This document shows positions 37,501 through 46,769 of a stretch of DNA of 64,000 nt, in pieces. The notes beneath the pieces were generated by a model, which saw only the letters and a program-made list of their open reading frames with translations, ran no database searches and had not been told where the DNA came from. The first letter of the stretch is position 1. Each line of letters starts with the position of its first letter. The position numbers and the translations under genes are program-made. The DNA lies in contig CP133960.1 in NCBI GenBank assembly GCA_036251875.1, positions 930,001 through 994,000 of the forward strand. The letters run 5' to 3'. The stretch comes from Orbaceae bacterium lpD02 (GTDB lineage: Bacteria; Pseudomonadota; Gammaproteobacteria; Enterobacterales; Orbaceae).

Positions 37501-38344
37501 GTTCAATTCCTTTTTCTAACGGTGCAAAATAGTGCTCAATATCGTTGGTTTTGTCGTTAATACACTGGGCAAATAGGTCATAATTGATGACGACAAAAAA
37601 GTGTGCTGGCTGTGCCATTGCATAGTTGACCATGACCGCTAAATTACGCTGATCGGGCTGATTGTATGTCGCGCGATATGCCCAATCCAACAGTTGTTGC
37701 AAGGTCGTTTGTTGCTCGGCACTTAATACCGCCTTTTGCTGCCTTATAGTAAGATTTTCATAATAGTTGTACGACTGCGCGATAGTAAGCTGCTGCCACT
37801 GTTTAGCGGTTATTTGGTAGTTAATATCCGACAATACTCTTTCTGGCTTATGCGCGAGTTGAATATAGTGCTGATCCCAATAATACCAATATTCAATAAT
37901 GCCAAATAGTTGACTTAGTTGTGCTGGCTTAAATATTGCCATTAGATGCTTTAAAACCTTGGGATCGTAAAAGCGTAAAAGATAGTCGGCGCCTTGGTAG
38001 CGCATATACATGGCGTTACTGATGTGCTTTTGCAGCGCATTATTTGACTGAGATGAAAATATAATTGCAATCGCCGCCGAATCACTATCTTTTAGCTCAC
38101 CAATCAGTTGGTCAAGATCGCTAGTCGTTTTATTAATAGTGCAGAGCTGTAGGCATTGATGATCAGCCGATACGGTATCTTGCCGATCGCGAATAGCGAT
38201 AACTGATTCGAACTGATACTGGTGAGTAAAAAAGAAGTCATCATTGATTTTCGGATCAATCAGTAAATGCATTTTGCCAAATTGCTTAAGTTGCGCGCTA
38301 ATTATTGGGCCGCTTTGCGTATCAAGTAGAGGCATCAGATTCAT
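37484..38344 (-). CDS. DUF4123 adaptor/chaperone for the type VI effector
   Basis: A 286-residue protein with the DUF4123 (Tap/TEC) pattern: an N-terminal domain with LIDPKINDDFFF and the diagnostic LLRFYDPKVLKHLMAIF near residue 130, followed by WYYWDQHYIQL. DUF4123 proteins load a cognate effector onto VgrG without being secreted. It is encoded between vgrG (4-nt ATGA overlap) and the effector (17-nt overlap), the canonical order. No catalytic function is expected. Confidence 0.85.
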   Translation of the reverse strand: MNLMPLLDTQSGPIISAQLKQFGKMHLLIDPKINDDFFFTHQYQFESVIAIRDRQDTVSADHQCLQLCTINKTTSDLDQLIGELKDSDSAAIAIIFSSQSNNALQKHISNAMYMRYQGADYLLRFYDPKVLKHLMAIFKPAQLSQLFGIIEYWYYWDQHYIQLAHKPERVLSDINYQITAKQWQQLTIAQSYNYYENLTIRQQKAVLSAEQQTTLQQLLDWAYRATYNQPDQRNLAVMVNYAMAQPAHFFVVINYDLFAQCINDKTNDIEHYFAPLEKGIEHGITR

Positions 38345-40728
38345 TTGCGCTCCATAAAAATAGCATGTTCGTCAGCCGCTTTTTGCTGCGCGCCCGAACA
38401 GATAGGCGCTAATGTTGCGGTAAGATTTTTATTAGCTGGCCCCATTTTTTGCAGCGCTGCGGCTTTAACGGTGACATTAGCCGATGAGCCGAGTTCGATG
38501 CCCTTACCATTGATGGTAATGTACGATCCGCCAGCGAGGAAATTTAGCCCATCAAGCGCCGAGATAGTCACTTTGCCCTCGACGCTATCAATCTTAATAT
38601 CCTGTTTAGCGGCGATAGCCATGGCGTCATTTTGGGCTTGTAGCTCGACTTTACCTTGGTTAGCCAGTAGCTTCAAGCCCGCTTTATGGGCGAAGATGCC
38701 GACTGCCTCAGATGAGGCTAAGGTGATATTGTTAAGCGCGCTAATGTCGGTTTGCTGTTCACTGGTTAAGCTGATGCTGTTACCGCTGGAGAGCTGGATA
38801 TTTTGATCACTGGTTAAGCCAATACCGGCTGGTGCATAGGCAATAATGCCCGCTTCGGTTAGCTGGTTGAGTGCGGTTTGTAGCTGCTGTTGACTGTCGA
38901 TATCAGCGGGATGCGCCTGCGCGCTGCTGGCGGCCTGTTGTAGCGCTTTAGCAATCGATAAGGCGTTTTCCAGCTGAGCGATAGCACTTTGCATATCGAG
39001 CTGCTGACCTTGCGCTTGTGGTTCGCTTTGCGCGCTAAGGTATAAACCTTTGTTCGCGCTAATGGCGCCCCATTCGTCGGTGCGTAGCTCAAAGCCGGCA
39101 CCGCGTTGCTCTCTGTTTTGGTTAACTAAGTGGCCGAGATTAAGCTGGCTTTTGCCGTACTCAGTCGCCAGTTTAATATGCTCTTGCCCGCGTTTATCAT
39201 CCATGCGCAGTTTGTTGTTGGCTGGCGTTCGCAGCACATTGCGGTGTTTATTGATAGTCGTGACAGGGTCAGGATGTGTGCTGTCATGCATGGCATGGGC
39301 GATATACGGTCTATCTGGGTTACTATCGGTAAAGGCGATAGCCACCTCGGTACCATCGATTAAGGGGAAGTGAAAACCATAAGTGTCACCAGCATACGGC
39401 TTTGCCAGCCTCACCCATAGGCTCTCTTCACCGCTGCGCCAGGTTTTTAAATCAAAATCAAATTTAACTCGGTAGCGCCCCATGGTGTCAATATAACCAT
39501 AGGTGTCATTATCAGGACTGGTCACCCGCGCCGGTAGCGTGCCGGTCACTTGCGGCCATGGTAACGGTGCCGGGCGATACGGTTTTAGTACGTTATACGG
39601 CATAGCGGTAAACTTAACGTGATAGGCCTCGCTGCGGTCACCATAGCACTCGGTCGATAAAATCACTATCCCTTCACTGATGCCGTTGATCGGGCTGCCG
39701 CTAATAATCAGCCGTTGCCCTGGGGCTAAGTGGTAGTCATTGGCGTTACCGTGAATAATAATCTGTTCACTAATTTGCTGCTGATGGCGGATTTTGGCAT
39801 ACCAACTGCCGCTTTCAAGGGTGTTGTCATCGCCTTTACGTTTAAAGTGCTCGCCATAGCGGTAATCGGTGCCAGCGGTGGTAACCTCTTTAGGTTGTGA
39901 GTTTATTTGTGCGTGAAGGTCGGCTGGTGCTTCTCGATAATTATAATCATTTACCTTCACCTGACGCGCTACGCTTTTGCTGGCAAACTGTAACTCCCAC
40001 ACGCTATCACGGGCGTTATCCGCCATGCCACTTGGTTGCGTGTAAGTAAGACTGCCGACGTCCTCAAAACCCTGTTCGTAATCACTTAATACCAATACAT
40101 CACAGTTGTGTTCGCTATGACTTTCAAAGCGTAACCAAATACCGACATCGGCCAGTAAGCGCTGAATAAACGCCAGGTCACTCTCTTGCCACTGCGTGAT
40201 AAACTCCCGGGCGGGGTAGCTGTCTTTTAGCACTAAGCGGTAATCGACGCCGGTAAAACCATGGCGGCGCAGCACCTCTTCCACTACGCTGACCACACTT
40301 TGGTTTTGGTAAATGGCGCTATAGTGGTCATTCGCAAATAGCGCCAGTCGTGGCTGGAGTACCAGCCGATAATGGGCTTGGTCTTTATTGACCGATAGCT
40401 GACCAAACTCAGTCACCACACCATATAAGGTGCGCGGCGTTGCCGGTTTATCGAGTGAGCTAATGTGGGTGGCCTGCGTTAGCAAGTTGGGGGCTAAGAA
40501 GCTAAACTGGGCTGGCTGGTTAAGCACGCTATCGATCGAGATATGCGGGTCAAGGCTCGTGACGGTGATCTCGTAACGCCATGGCTGATTGAGGGCTTCA
40601 TTACCGTGTACCGATAGGACCGAGAGCGCGGATGATAAGCCTGACAGCGTCACTGCGTACTTATTATGTTGCTGAGCGCTAAGTGCGTTGGTAAGTGGAT
40701 CTAATGCAGTATCAAGACCGCTGGCCAT
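38341..40728 (-). CDS. vgrG: type VI secretion tip protein VgrG (TssI)
   Basis: A 795-residue spike protein. It has gp27-like domains (about 25-390, with WRYEITVTSLDPHISID, LYGVVTEFGQL, REFITQWQESDLAFIQRLLADVGIW), a gp5-like OB region with RYRVKFDFDLKTWRSGEESLWVRLAKPYAG and LIDGTEVAIAFTDSNPDRPYI, and a C-terminal DUF2345 beta-helix (about 540-760). A strong Shine-Dalgarno (AAGGAG) precedes the ATG. No tssA-M structural genes are nearby, so this is an orphan VgrG cassette using an apparatus encoded elsewhere. Base composition is visibly richer in G+C than flanking genes. Confidence 0.95.
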   Translation of the reverse strand: MASGLDTALDPLTNALSAQQHNKYAVTLSGLSSALSVLSVHGNEALNQPWRYEITVTSLDPHISIDSVLNQPAQFSFLAPNLLTQATHISSLDKPATPRTLYGVVTEFGQLSVNKDQAHYRLVLQPRLALFANDHYSAIYQNQSVVSVVEEVLRRHGFTGVDYRLVLKDSYPAREFITQWQESDLAFIQRLLADVGIWLRFESHSEHNCDVLVLSDYEQGFEDVGSLTYTQPSGMADNARDSVWELQFASKSVARQVKVNDYNYREAPADLHAQINSQPKEVTTAGTDYRYGEHFKRKGDDNTLESGSWYAKIRHQQQISEQIIIHGNANDYHLAPGQRLIISGSPINGISEGIVILSTECYGDRSEAYHVKFTAMPYNVLKPYRPAPLPWPQVTGTLPARVTSPDNDTYGYIDTMGRYRVKFDFDLKTWRSGEESLWVRLAKPYAGDTYGFHFPLIDGTEVAIAFTDSNPDRPYIAHAMHDSTHPDPVTTINKHRNVLRTPANNKLRMDDKRGQEHIKLATEYGKSQLNLGHLVNQNREQRGAGFELRTDEWGAISANKGLYLSAQSEPQAQGQQLDMQSAIAQLENALSIAKALQQAASSAQAHPADIDSQQQLQTALNQLTEAGIIAYAPAGIGLTSDQNIQLSSGNSISLTSEQQTDISALNNITLASSEAVGIFAHKAGLKLLANQGKVELQAQNDAMAIAAKQDIKIDSVEGKVTISALDGLNFLAGGSYITINGKGIELGSSANVTVKAAALQKMGPANKNLTATLAPICSGAQQKAADEHAIFMERK

Positions 40729-41025
40729 GGGGTAACTCCTTTTATCTTTATTCTGTTTTTATTATTGCTTTATTCCATTACGATTACTTTTTTAAAGCAA
40801 AAACGTAAAACAGTAAAATTACGATATTTTGCCCCAATTGGCAACTCTTTATTTTAGTTAGACAATGACTTAGTAACGCTACCGAGTAAGCGAACAGCGC
40901 AACACTATTTTGCGCATAGCGCCCATTAAGCCATGCAATAACCAACAAATAAAAAGAAACGCGAAGTTAGCGTTTGGTGATTAAATAAACACAATGCCGC
41001 TTTTAAACGAGTAAAATTTGCACAT
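40729..41025. other. gap between vgrG and the first hemagglutinin gene
   Basis: About 300 bp, AT-rich, containing the presumed vgrG promoter on the - strand. I see no clear -35/-10 pair, ORF or repeat. Confidence 0.5.
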
Positions 41026-41336
41026 AAAAAAGCCCAATACGTTGTATTGGGCTTTGGGTTAAGCATGAGCGTTACCTTTTGTCGTTTTGAGATTGATTTG
41101 ACAGCTTATAGCAAAACGGGTAATGCTCTCTTAGCTAGATTTAATCAGTGCTGTACAGATAATATAAAGCATCAATCGTTATATCGTCTGCCGCTTCAAT
41201 CGAGCCTGATAGGTTATTGACCATTGTGGCTCTGCCTGTGATTGTTCCGTCTTCATTAAGGTCTTTGCCTATATTAATGGCTCCACCACTATATATTTGA
41301 CCGTCTGTGTTATTGAGCATATTTAGCGCAAGGTTC
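41026..41336 (-). repeat. duplicated 3' end, copy A (C-terminal codons plus terminator)
   Basis: Nearly identical to 43766-44076. It covers the last 60-odd codons of the hemagglutinin gene, the stop, about 85 bp of trailer and the terminator hairpin. Identity falls away just inside the coding region (ATATTGTTAGCTGA here against ATCGTGTCAGCCGA). Confidence 0.9.
41029..41055 (-). terminator. terminator downstream of hemagglutinin gene A
   Basis: A 12-bp stem (AAAGCCCAATAC / GTATTGGGCTTT, loop GTT) followed by a U run on the - strand. Confidence 0.85.
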
Positions 41337-43393
41337 ATATTGTTAGCTGACTTGATTTTTCCGCTATTATTAATTTGCTCTGCACCAATCGTTAAATCAC
41401 CGTTAGCTTCAATGGTGCCTGATTGGTTGTTGACTGATTGGGCTTTGCCTGCAGGAATTGCTATCGAATATATAGAATCTGGATCCGGATTATCATGAAT
41501 TTCCAAATATTGGCCGATACCAAGCTCTCCACCACTGCTTATTTTACCCGAGTTTTCCAGAGTATTTACGCCAATAGCTAAACGTTTACCGGCCTCTAAT
41601 GTTCCGCTATTAGTAATTACCCCCTCGTTAGGACTAATATTATTCATATCATCATATTCTGGGTCGATTAATTCAGTTGTAGATAAATAAAGATAATCAG
41701 ATGCTTTTATCTTGCCGCTATTATTTAAGTTAATCGCTTCAATGTCTGCTAAGCTGCCAGCTATGATAGTTCCTCTATTATCAAAATCATGGGCATAGAT
41801 TCCTACATCCGAACCTAGTTTAGAATAACTGATATCTCCAGCATTAACGAAACGACCATCTTCACCATTATGTATCATAGAAAGCGCGTTTATTTTACCT
41901 GTGTTATACATATCGTGGGATCGTGTATTGACAGAGCCATCAGTAAAAATGGCACCGCTATTATAAATTGCTTGATCGCTATTTAACTCAATACTGTCAC
42001 GATTACCACTCTTACTTCTGCTTTCAATATTTCCTTTATTATCAATACCTTTTTTCCCATCAAGACCAAGTAACCAACCATAACGGTCAGTATTTGAAAT
42101 ATCAATATCCCCTTCATTGACGATTCTATCATTTGTCCTAAGGGCTATTGAATACTGAGGGACTGCCTTATCATAAAAAGTAATATAGTCATCCTCTTCA
42201 TCTCGTATCTCACTATCAGTGTACGATGTTGTTTTACTGTTAATACTGATTGCTTGTGAACTAGCTAAACTGGTGGCGAGACTATCAATATTTTTTTTAT
42301 TACCTTCAGGTTGTGACTCGGTATCTTCATGATAGTCTTCCAAATATATTTTACCAGTATTAGTAATTTGTCCTGTGGCAGAAATAGCAATATGTTCACG
42401 ATGACCATAAGCGCCTAAACGGCCAGCATTGCGTACACCAACCCCCGTCTCAGTACTTCTCAACGTAATTTTATTGGCATACATTCCACCTAAAGCGGCT
42501 ACGTCAATTGCTAACACAGGTTTATCATCATTATTATAAATTTTTTCTACTTTTAAAGACTCGTCATTATAAAAATCTTTAGCATGGTAGACATTATTTT
42601 TACCCGCAACAACTGTTATTCGATTAGCTTGTATTTGACCATTAATATTTACTGTGCGAGCGATTAGGTTGGTATAATCTTGCTCACGGCTATCAAACTC
42701 ACCATTAATGGTAATATTACCTTGTTCAACTTGATAACCTTGTAGTGTACCGTCATCGCCGATAATCGCGCTACCGGTAGTCAGGGTTGCTCTGTCAGCA
42801 TTAATAAAGCCACAGCCATTACAGGTAATACCCGCTGCATTGGCGATGACCACTTGGGCTTTTTGCCCGGCGACTTCAATTTTACCGTTCAGTTGGCTGG
42901 CATTGGCTGAGTTAATTTCATTTAAAATAACTTTAGCGCCGCCAGAGTTAGCTAAATTGCTATTACCGGCAATATTGCCGCCTAACTGAGTGTTTGATGA
43001 CTGCGCGCTGTTATTTAAAATTACGCCCTCTTTTGATACATCAAATTGGTTATATTTATTGTGTGAAACGCCTGCTTTATTGGCTTCTTGAATATTGACT
43101 ACCGTTGGGCCATTTGGGCGCTCGATAATGGTCGGGCGCTGTGACTGCGCGGCGTTGTTATCGGTAATAATAGTGCTGGCCTGACTTTGCGTCACCACAC
43201 TGACCATACCCAGTGCCACAAAGGTTAAGAAGCTGAGTGGTTTTAATGCGGCAGTTACTTTACCACGGCTGGTGGTGCTGGTGGCTTTTTGGCTACTGCG
43301 CCCTTCACCTTGATGACGCTTAACGATTTCCGCGACCACCATCATGATGCCGCGCGCTTTATTAAAAATAATGCGATAAAAATGTTTATTCAT
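41141..43393 (-). CDS. short filamentous hemagglutinin/CdiA-type exoprotein A (TpsA)
   Basis: A 750-residue protein starting with an extended signal peptide region (MNKHFYRIIFNKARG, then basic VKRHQGEGRSS), typical of large two-partner secretion passengers, and a hydrophobic signal segment ending near QSQAS. The TPS domain follows (about 75-320, with NKAGVSHNKYNQFDVSKEGV and NAAGITCNGCGFINADRATL), then degenerate beta-helix repeats with NSGKI/NNSG motifs. It ends at ALYYLYSTD with no toxin, pretoxin or long repeat region, far shorter than typical CdiA/FHA. No TpsB transporter is adjacent. It could be a small adhesin or a donor cassette for a full-length gene. Confidence 0.82.
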   Translation of the reverse strand: MNKHFYRIIFNKARGIMMVVAEIVKRHQGEGRSSQKATSTTSRGKVTAALKPLSFLTFVALGMVSVVTQSQASTIITDNNAAQSQRPTIIERPNGPTVVNIQEANKAGVSHNKYNQFDVSKEGVILNNSAQSSNTQLGGNIAGNSNLANSGGAKVILNEINSANASQLNGKIEVAGQKAQVVIANAAGITCNGCGFINADRATLTTGSAIIGDDGTLQGYQVEQGNITINGEFDSREQDYTNLIARTVNINGQIQANRITVVAGKNNVYHAKDFYNDESLKVEKIYNNDDKPVLAIDVAALGGMYANKITLRSTETGVGVRNAGRLGAYGHREHIAISATGQITNTGKIYLEDYHEDTESQPEGNKKNIDSLATSLASSQAISINSKTTSYTDSEIRDEEDDYITFYDKAVPQYSIALRTNDRIVNEGDIDISNTDRYGWLLGLDGKKGIDNKGNIESRSKSGNRDSIELNSDQAIYNSGAIFTDGSVNTRSHDMYNTGKINALSMIHNGEDGRFVNAGDISYSKLGSDVGIYAHDFDNRGTIIAGSLADIEAINLNNSGKIKASDYLYLSTTELIDPEYDDMNNISPNEGVITNSGTLEAGKRLAIGVNTLENSGKISSGGELGIGQYLEIHDNPDPDSIYSIAIPAGKAQSVNNQSGTIEANGDLTIGAEQINNSGKIKSANNMNLALNMLNNTDGQIYSGGAINIGKDLNEDGTITGRATMVNNLSGSIEAADDITIDALYYLYSTD

Positions 43394-43745
43394 AATTGAT
43401 TCCGTTTGTGTATGTATTGATTTATCCGTTTATGGATATCTTATTTGTGGGTAGTACTATTACCCTGATTTTGCCAGCGTAATAACGCTGGCTATAGTAA
43501 GCCTAAGGCCGATGTCTTAGACTTAAATCGTTGCCGTTTATAAATCGCCAAGGCAATCACAGTCCCTAGCTAACCTAATAGTTTTATCTAGATATTTTTA
43601 TAAACTTACTCTTAACTTACCGTTTAATTACAAATGTGCGAATATTATTACAAAAATAACTTAAAGTGAAACAATTTTACACTTATTAATTTGATTGGTT
43701 TGCAGACGAAAATACGCTAAGGATTGAGCGGTTATTGCAGAAAAA
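43394..43745 (-). repeat. duplicated 5' leader, copy A
   Basis: About 350 bp upstream of hemagglutinin gene A, highly similar to 46208-46556. It contains a perfect hairpin GCCAGCGT/ACGCTGGC (43473-43492) and a weaker one (TAAGCCTAAGG / TCTTAGACTTA), both between the presumed promoter and the start codon. Confidence 0.85.
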
Positions 43746-43765
43746 GAAAGTACGAGTTGGAAAAT

Positions 43766-44076
43766 AAAAAGCCCAATACGTTGCATTGGGCTTTGGGTTA
43801 AGCATGAGCGTTACCTTTTGTCGTTTTGCTATTGATTTGACAGCTTATAGCAAAACGGGTAATGCTCTCTTAGCTAGATTTAATCAGTGCTGTACAGATA
43901 ATATAAAGCATCAATCGTTATATCGTCTGCCGCTTCAATCGAGCCTGATAGGTTATTGACCATTGTGGCTCTGCCTGTGATTGTTCCGTCTTCATTAAGG
44001 TCTTTGCCTATATTAATGGCTCCACCACTATATATTTGACCGTCTGTGTTATTGAGCATATTTAGCGCAAGGTTCA
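43766..44076 (-). repeat. duplicated 3' end, copy B
   Basis: The counterpart of 41026-41336. It contains the C-terminal codons, stop, trailer and terminator of the second hemagglutinin gene. Confidence 0.9.
43768..43794 (-). terminator. terminator downstream of hemagglutinin gene B
   Basis: A 10-bp stem (AAAGCCCAAT / ATTGGGCTTT, 7-nt loop) followed by a U-rich run on the - strand. One stem position differs from copy A (GCATT for GTATT). Confidence 0.8.
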
Positions 44077-46207
44077 TCGTGTCAGCCGATTTGATTCTAC
44101 CACTGTTAATCAACATGCCATTAGCGGCTATTGCCATCGTACCATTGGTTTGTATCAGGCCACTATTAATTAATTTATCTTCAACACTAATCGTTAAATC
44201 GCCTTTTGCTTCAATGGTGCCTGATTGGTTATTGACTGATTGGGCTTTGCCTGTAGCAACTGTTATCATAAGTTCAGCATTAGGGTCTGGATTATCCTGA
44301 TATTCATAAGAATCACCGATATTAAGTTCTCCGCCACTACTTATGTTACCCGAGTTTTCCAGCGTATTTACGGCAAGAACTAAACGTTTATCCGCCTCTA
44401 TCTTACCCTTATTATTAAGTTTACCTTCGTTAATCATAATGTATTCGCCATTTTCGTAAATTTCGGTCTCTGTGCTTATAGTCAATTGATCGTTTGACTT
44501 TATCTTACCGGAATTATTAAAATTACCTGCATAGAGTTCTATCACATCATTAGCTATAATATTTCCTTCATTATAAAAATCGTCGACATAAATGCCCACC
44601 GCATGAGATGGATATAATAAATTTTGACCTAGAGCAATAATATCGCCAGTATTAACCATACGAGCTACACCATACTCACCACCGTAGAAATAGCCGTCTT
44701 GAAAGTTTATCACTCTATTTGAAGTCATGGTACCTGAGTTATAGATATCGTTATAAGCCACTTCTAATCGATTACCGGCAAAAATAGTCCCGCTATTATA
44801 AAATTTTTCTGCACCTTCTAAATAAACACGAACATAATCATTTTTACCTATAATAGTACCGCTATTATTAATGCCTTTCTTTGCGGCGAGTTCAATTGCT
44901 CTAAATTCAATCTTACTGATTGAAATAGTAATATCTCCTTCATTGACCACCTCATCATTGGTATAAACGCGTATACCATCATTATACCTACCCTGCATAC
45001 CAAGATAATAACTCTCTTCGTCTCGAATATCACTGACTGGATAAAGTGGAGGGATGTCATTTTCAGTCGGTGAAGAAAGCAATAAATAAGTCGAACTCCC
45101 GTTAATGGTTATTTTATTGCCATTAGATTCCAGTGTATTGCCTTGCATAGGGTCAGCTAGATACATCTTGCCAGTATTAGTGATTTTCCCTGTTGTCGCA
45201 ATAGAAATAGCTTGCTTGTCACCATACGCGCCCAGCGTTCCTGCATTACGTACCCCCACCCCTGACTCGGTGCTGGTCATTTTAATTTTATTGGCGTACA
45301 TCCCGCCTAGCGCGGCAACGTCAATCGCTAACTGCGGTTTATCGTCATTGCTATAAATTTTTTCTACTTTGACGCTATCGTAGGCGTCTCCTATTTTATG
45401 TTCGACTTTATTTTTACCCGCCACAACCGCTAGATTATTGGCATATATCTGACCATTAACATTTACCGTTCGAGCAATTAGACCGGTATAATCTTGTTCA
45501 CGGCTATCGAACTCACCATTAATAGTAATATTACCTTGCTCAACATGATAACCTTGTAAATCACCGTCCTCACCGATAATAGCGCTACCGGTAGTAAGGG
45601 TTGCTCTATCTGCATTAATAAAGCCACAACCATTACAGGTAATACCAGCTGCGTTGGCGATGACTACTTGGGCTTTCTGTCCGGCGACTTCAATTTTACC
45701 GTTAAGTTGGCTAGCATTGGCTGAGTTAATCTCATTTAAAATAACTTTAGCGCTGCCAGAGTTAGCTAAATTGCTATTACCGGCAATGTTGCCACCTAGC
45801 TGGGTGTTTGATGATTGCGCGCTGTTATTTAAAATTACGCCTTCTCGTGACACATCAAATTGGTTGTATTTATTGTGTGAAACGCCTGCTTTATTGGCTT
45901 CTTGAATATTAACTACCGTTGGACCATTTGGACGCTCGATAATGGTCGGGCGCTGTGACTGCGCAGCGCTGTTATCGGCAATAACGGTGCTGGCCTGACT
46001 TTGCGTCACCACACTCACCATACCGAGTGCCACAAAGGTTAAGAAGCTGAGTGGTTTTAATGCAGCGGTCACTTTACCGCTGCTAGCGGTGCTGGTAGCT
46101 TTTTGACTGCTACGTCCTTCACCTTGATGGCGCTTAACGATTTCCGCGACCACCATCATGATGCCGCGGGCTTTATTAAAAATAATGCGATAAAAATGTT
46201 TATTCAT
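43880..46207 (-). CDS. short filamentous hemagglutinin/CdiA-type exoprotein B (TpsA)
   Basis: A 775-residue paralogue of exoprotein A. The first 330 or so residues (extended signal peptide, TPS domain with NAAGITCNGCGFIN) and the last 65 or so (from NLALNMLNNTDGQIYSGGAI to ALYYLYSTD) are almost identical to A. The central repeats (about 340-640) are clearly diverged; B has additional short repeats such as IQTNGTMAIAANGMLINSGR. It also lacks a toxin module and a TpsB gene. Secretion through an unlinked TpsB is possible. The intact frame, own leader and own terminator argue against simple debris. Confidence 0.82.
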   Translation of the reverse strand: MNKHFYRIIFNKARGIMMVVAEIVKRHQGEGRSSQKATSTASSGKVTAALKPLSFLTFVALGMVSVVTQSQASTVIADNSAAQSQRPTIIERPNGPTVVNIQEANKAGVSHNKYNQFDVSREGVILNNSAQSSNTQLGGNIAGNSNLANSGSAKVILNEINSANASQLNGKIEVAGQKAQVVIANAAGITCNGCGFINADRATLTTGSAIIGEDGDLQGYHVEQGNITINGEFDSREQDYTGLIARTVNVNGQIYANNLAVVAGKNKVEHKIGDAYDSVKVEKIYSNDDKPQLAIDVAALGGMYANKIKMTSTESGVGVRNAGTLGAYGDKQAISIATTGKITNTGKMYLADPMQGNTLESNGNKITINGSSTYLLLSSPTENDIPPLYPVSDIRDEESYYLGMQGRYNDGIRVYTNDEVVNEGDITISISKIEFRAIELAAKKGINNSGTIIGKNDYVRVYLEGAEKFYNSGTIFAGNRLEVAYNDIYNSGTMTSNRVINFQDGYFYGGEYGVARMVNTGDIIALGQNLLYPSHAVGIYVDDFYNEGNIIANDVIELYAGNFNNSGKIKSNDQLTISTETEIYENGEYIMINEGKLNNKGKIEADKRLVLAVNTLENSGNISSGGELNIGDSYEYQDNPDPNAELMITVATGKAQSVNNQSGTIEAKGDLTISVEDKLINSGLIQTNGTMAIAANGMLINSGRIKSADTMNLALNMLNNTDGQIYSGGAINIGKDLNEDGTITGRATMVNNLSGSIEAADDITIDALYYLYSTD

Positions 46208-46769
46208 AATTGATTCCGTTTGTGTATTGTTTTGTCCGTTTATGGACGTCTTATTTGTGGGTCGCTCTATTTACCCTGATTTTGCCAGCGTAATAACGCT
46301 GGCTATAGTTAAGCCTAAGGCTGATGCCTTAGGCTTAAATCTTTGCCGTTTATAAATCGCCAAGGCAATCACAGTCCCTAGCTAACCTAATAGTTTTAGC
46401 TAGATATTTTTATAAACTTACCATTAACTTACCTTTTAATTACAAATGTGCGAATATTATTACAAAAATAACTTAAAGTGAAACAATTTTACACTTATTA
46501 ATTTGATTGGTTTGCAGACGAAAATACGCTAAGGATTGAGCGGTTATTGCTGAAAAGCAAAATGAGTATCATCTTGCTAGTTGCAGCAAGTAAAACAATA
46601 TAGTGAAAACAATTTGAGTAAATTTGCTACAAGGCTGAATCTTGCCGCCATACTATAGCCGCCATTACCTAAATAAGAGGTTATTATATTCGCGCTGTAG
46701 CGATAGGATTGGTACCATGACAAACTATGTGAATAAAAATAGTGCCCTAAATTACCGACTGACTAATCG
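46208..46769 (-). other. leader of hemagglutinin gene B and mscM 3' flank
   Basis: The first 350 bp (46208-46556) repeat the leader of copy A. It holds two perfect hairpins, GCCAGCGT/ACGCTGGC (46284-46303) and TAAGCCTAAGG/CCTTAGGCTTA (46310-46337), and a third, weaker TTGCC/GGCAA pairing (46343-46368). The remainder, to the mscM stop, is AT-rich with no gene seen. Confidence 0.7.

Noticed and set aside
38345..39373. Long plus-strand ORFs antisense to vgrG
   Set aside because: The VgrG frame is unambiguous. The antisense frames are open because of its codon usage and resemble no known protein.
41141..46207. Hemagglutinin genes as frameshifted pseudogenes of a long cdiA
   Set aside because: Both frames are uninterrupted, both end at the same codon, and each is followed by its own trailer and terminator. 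I saw no continuation of the protein in another frame downstream.
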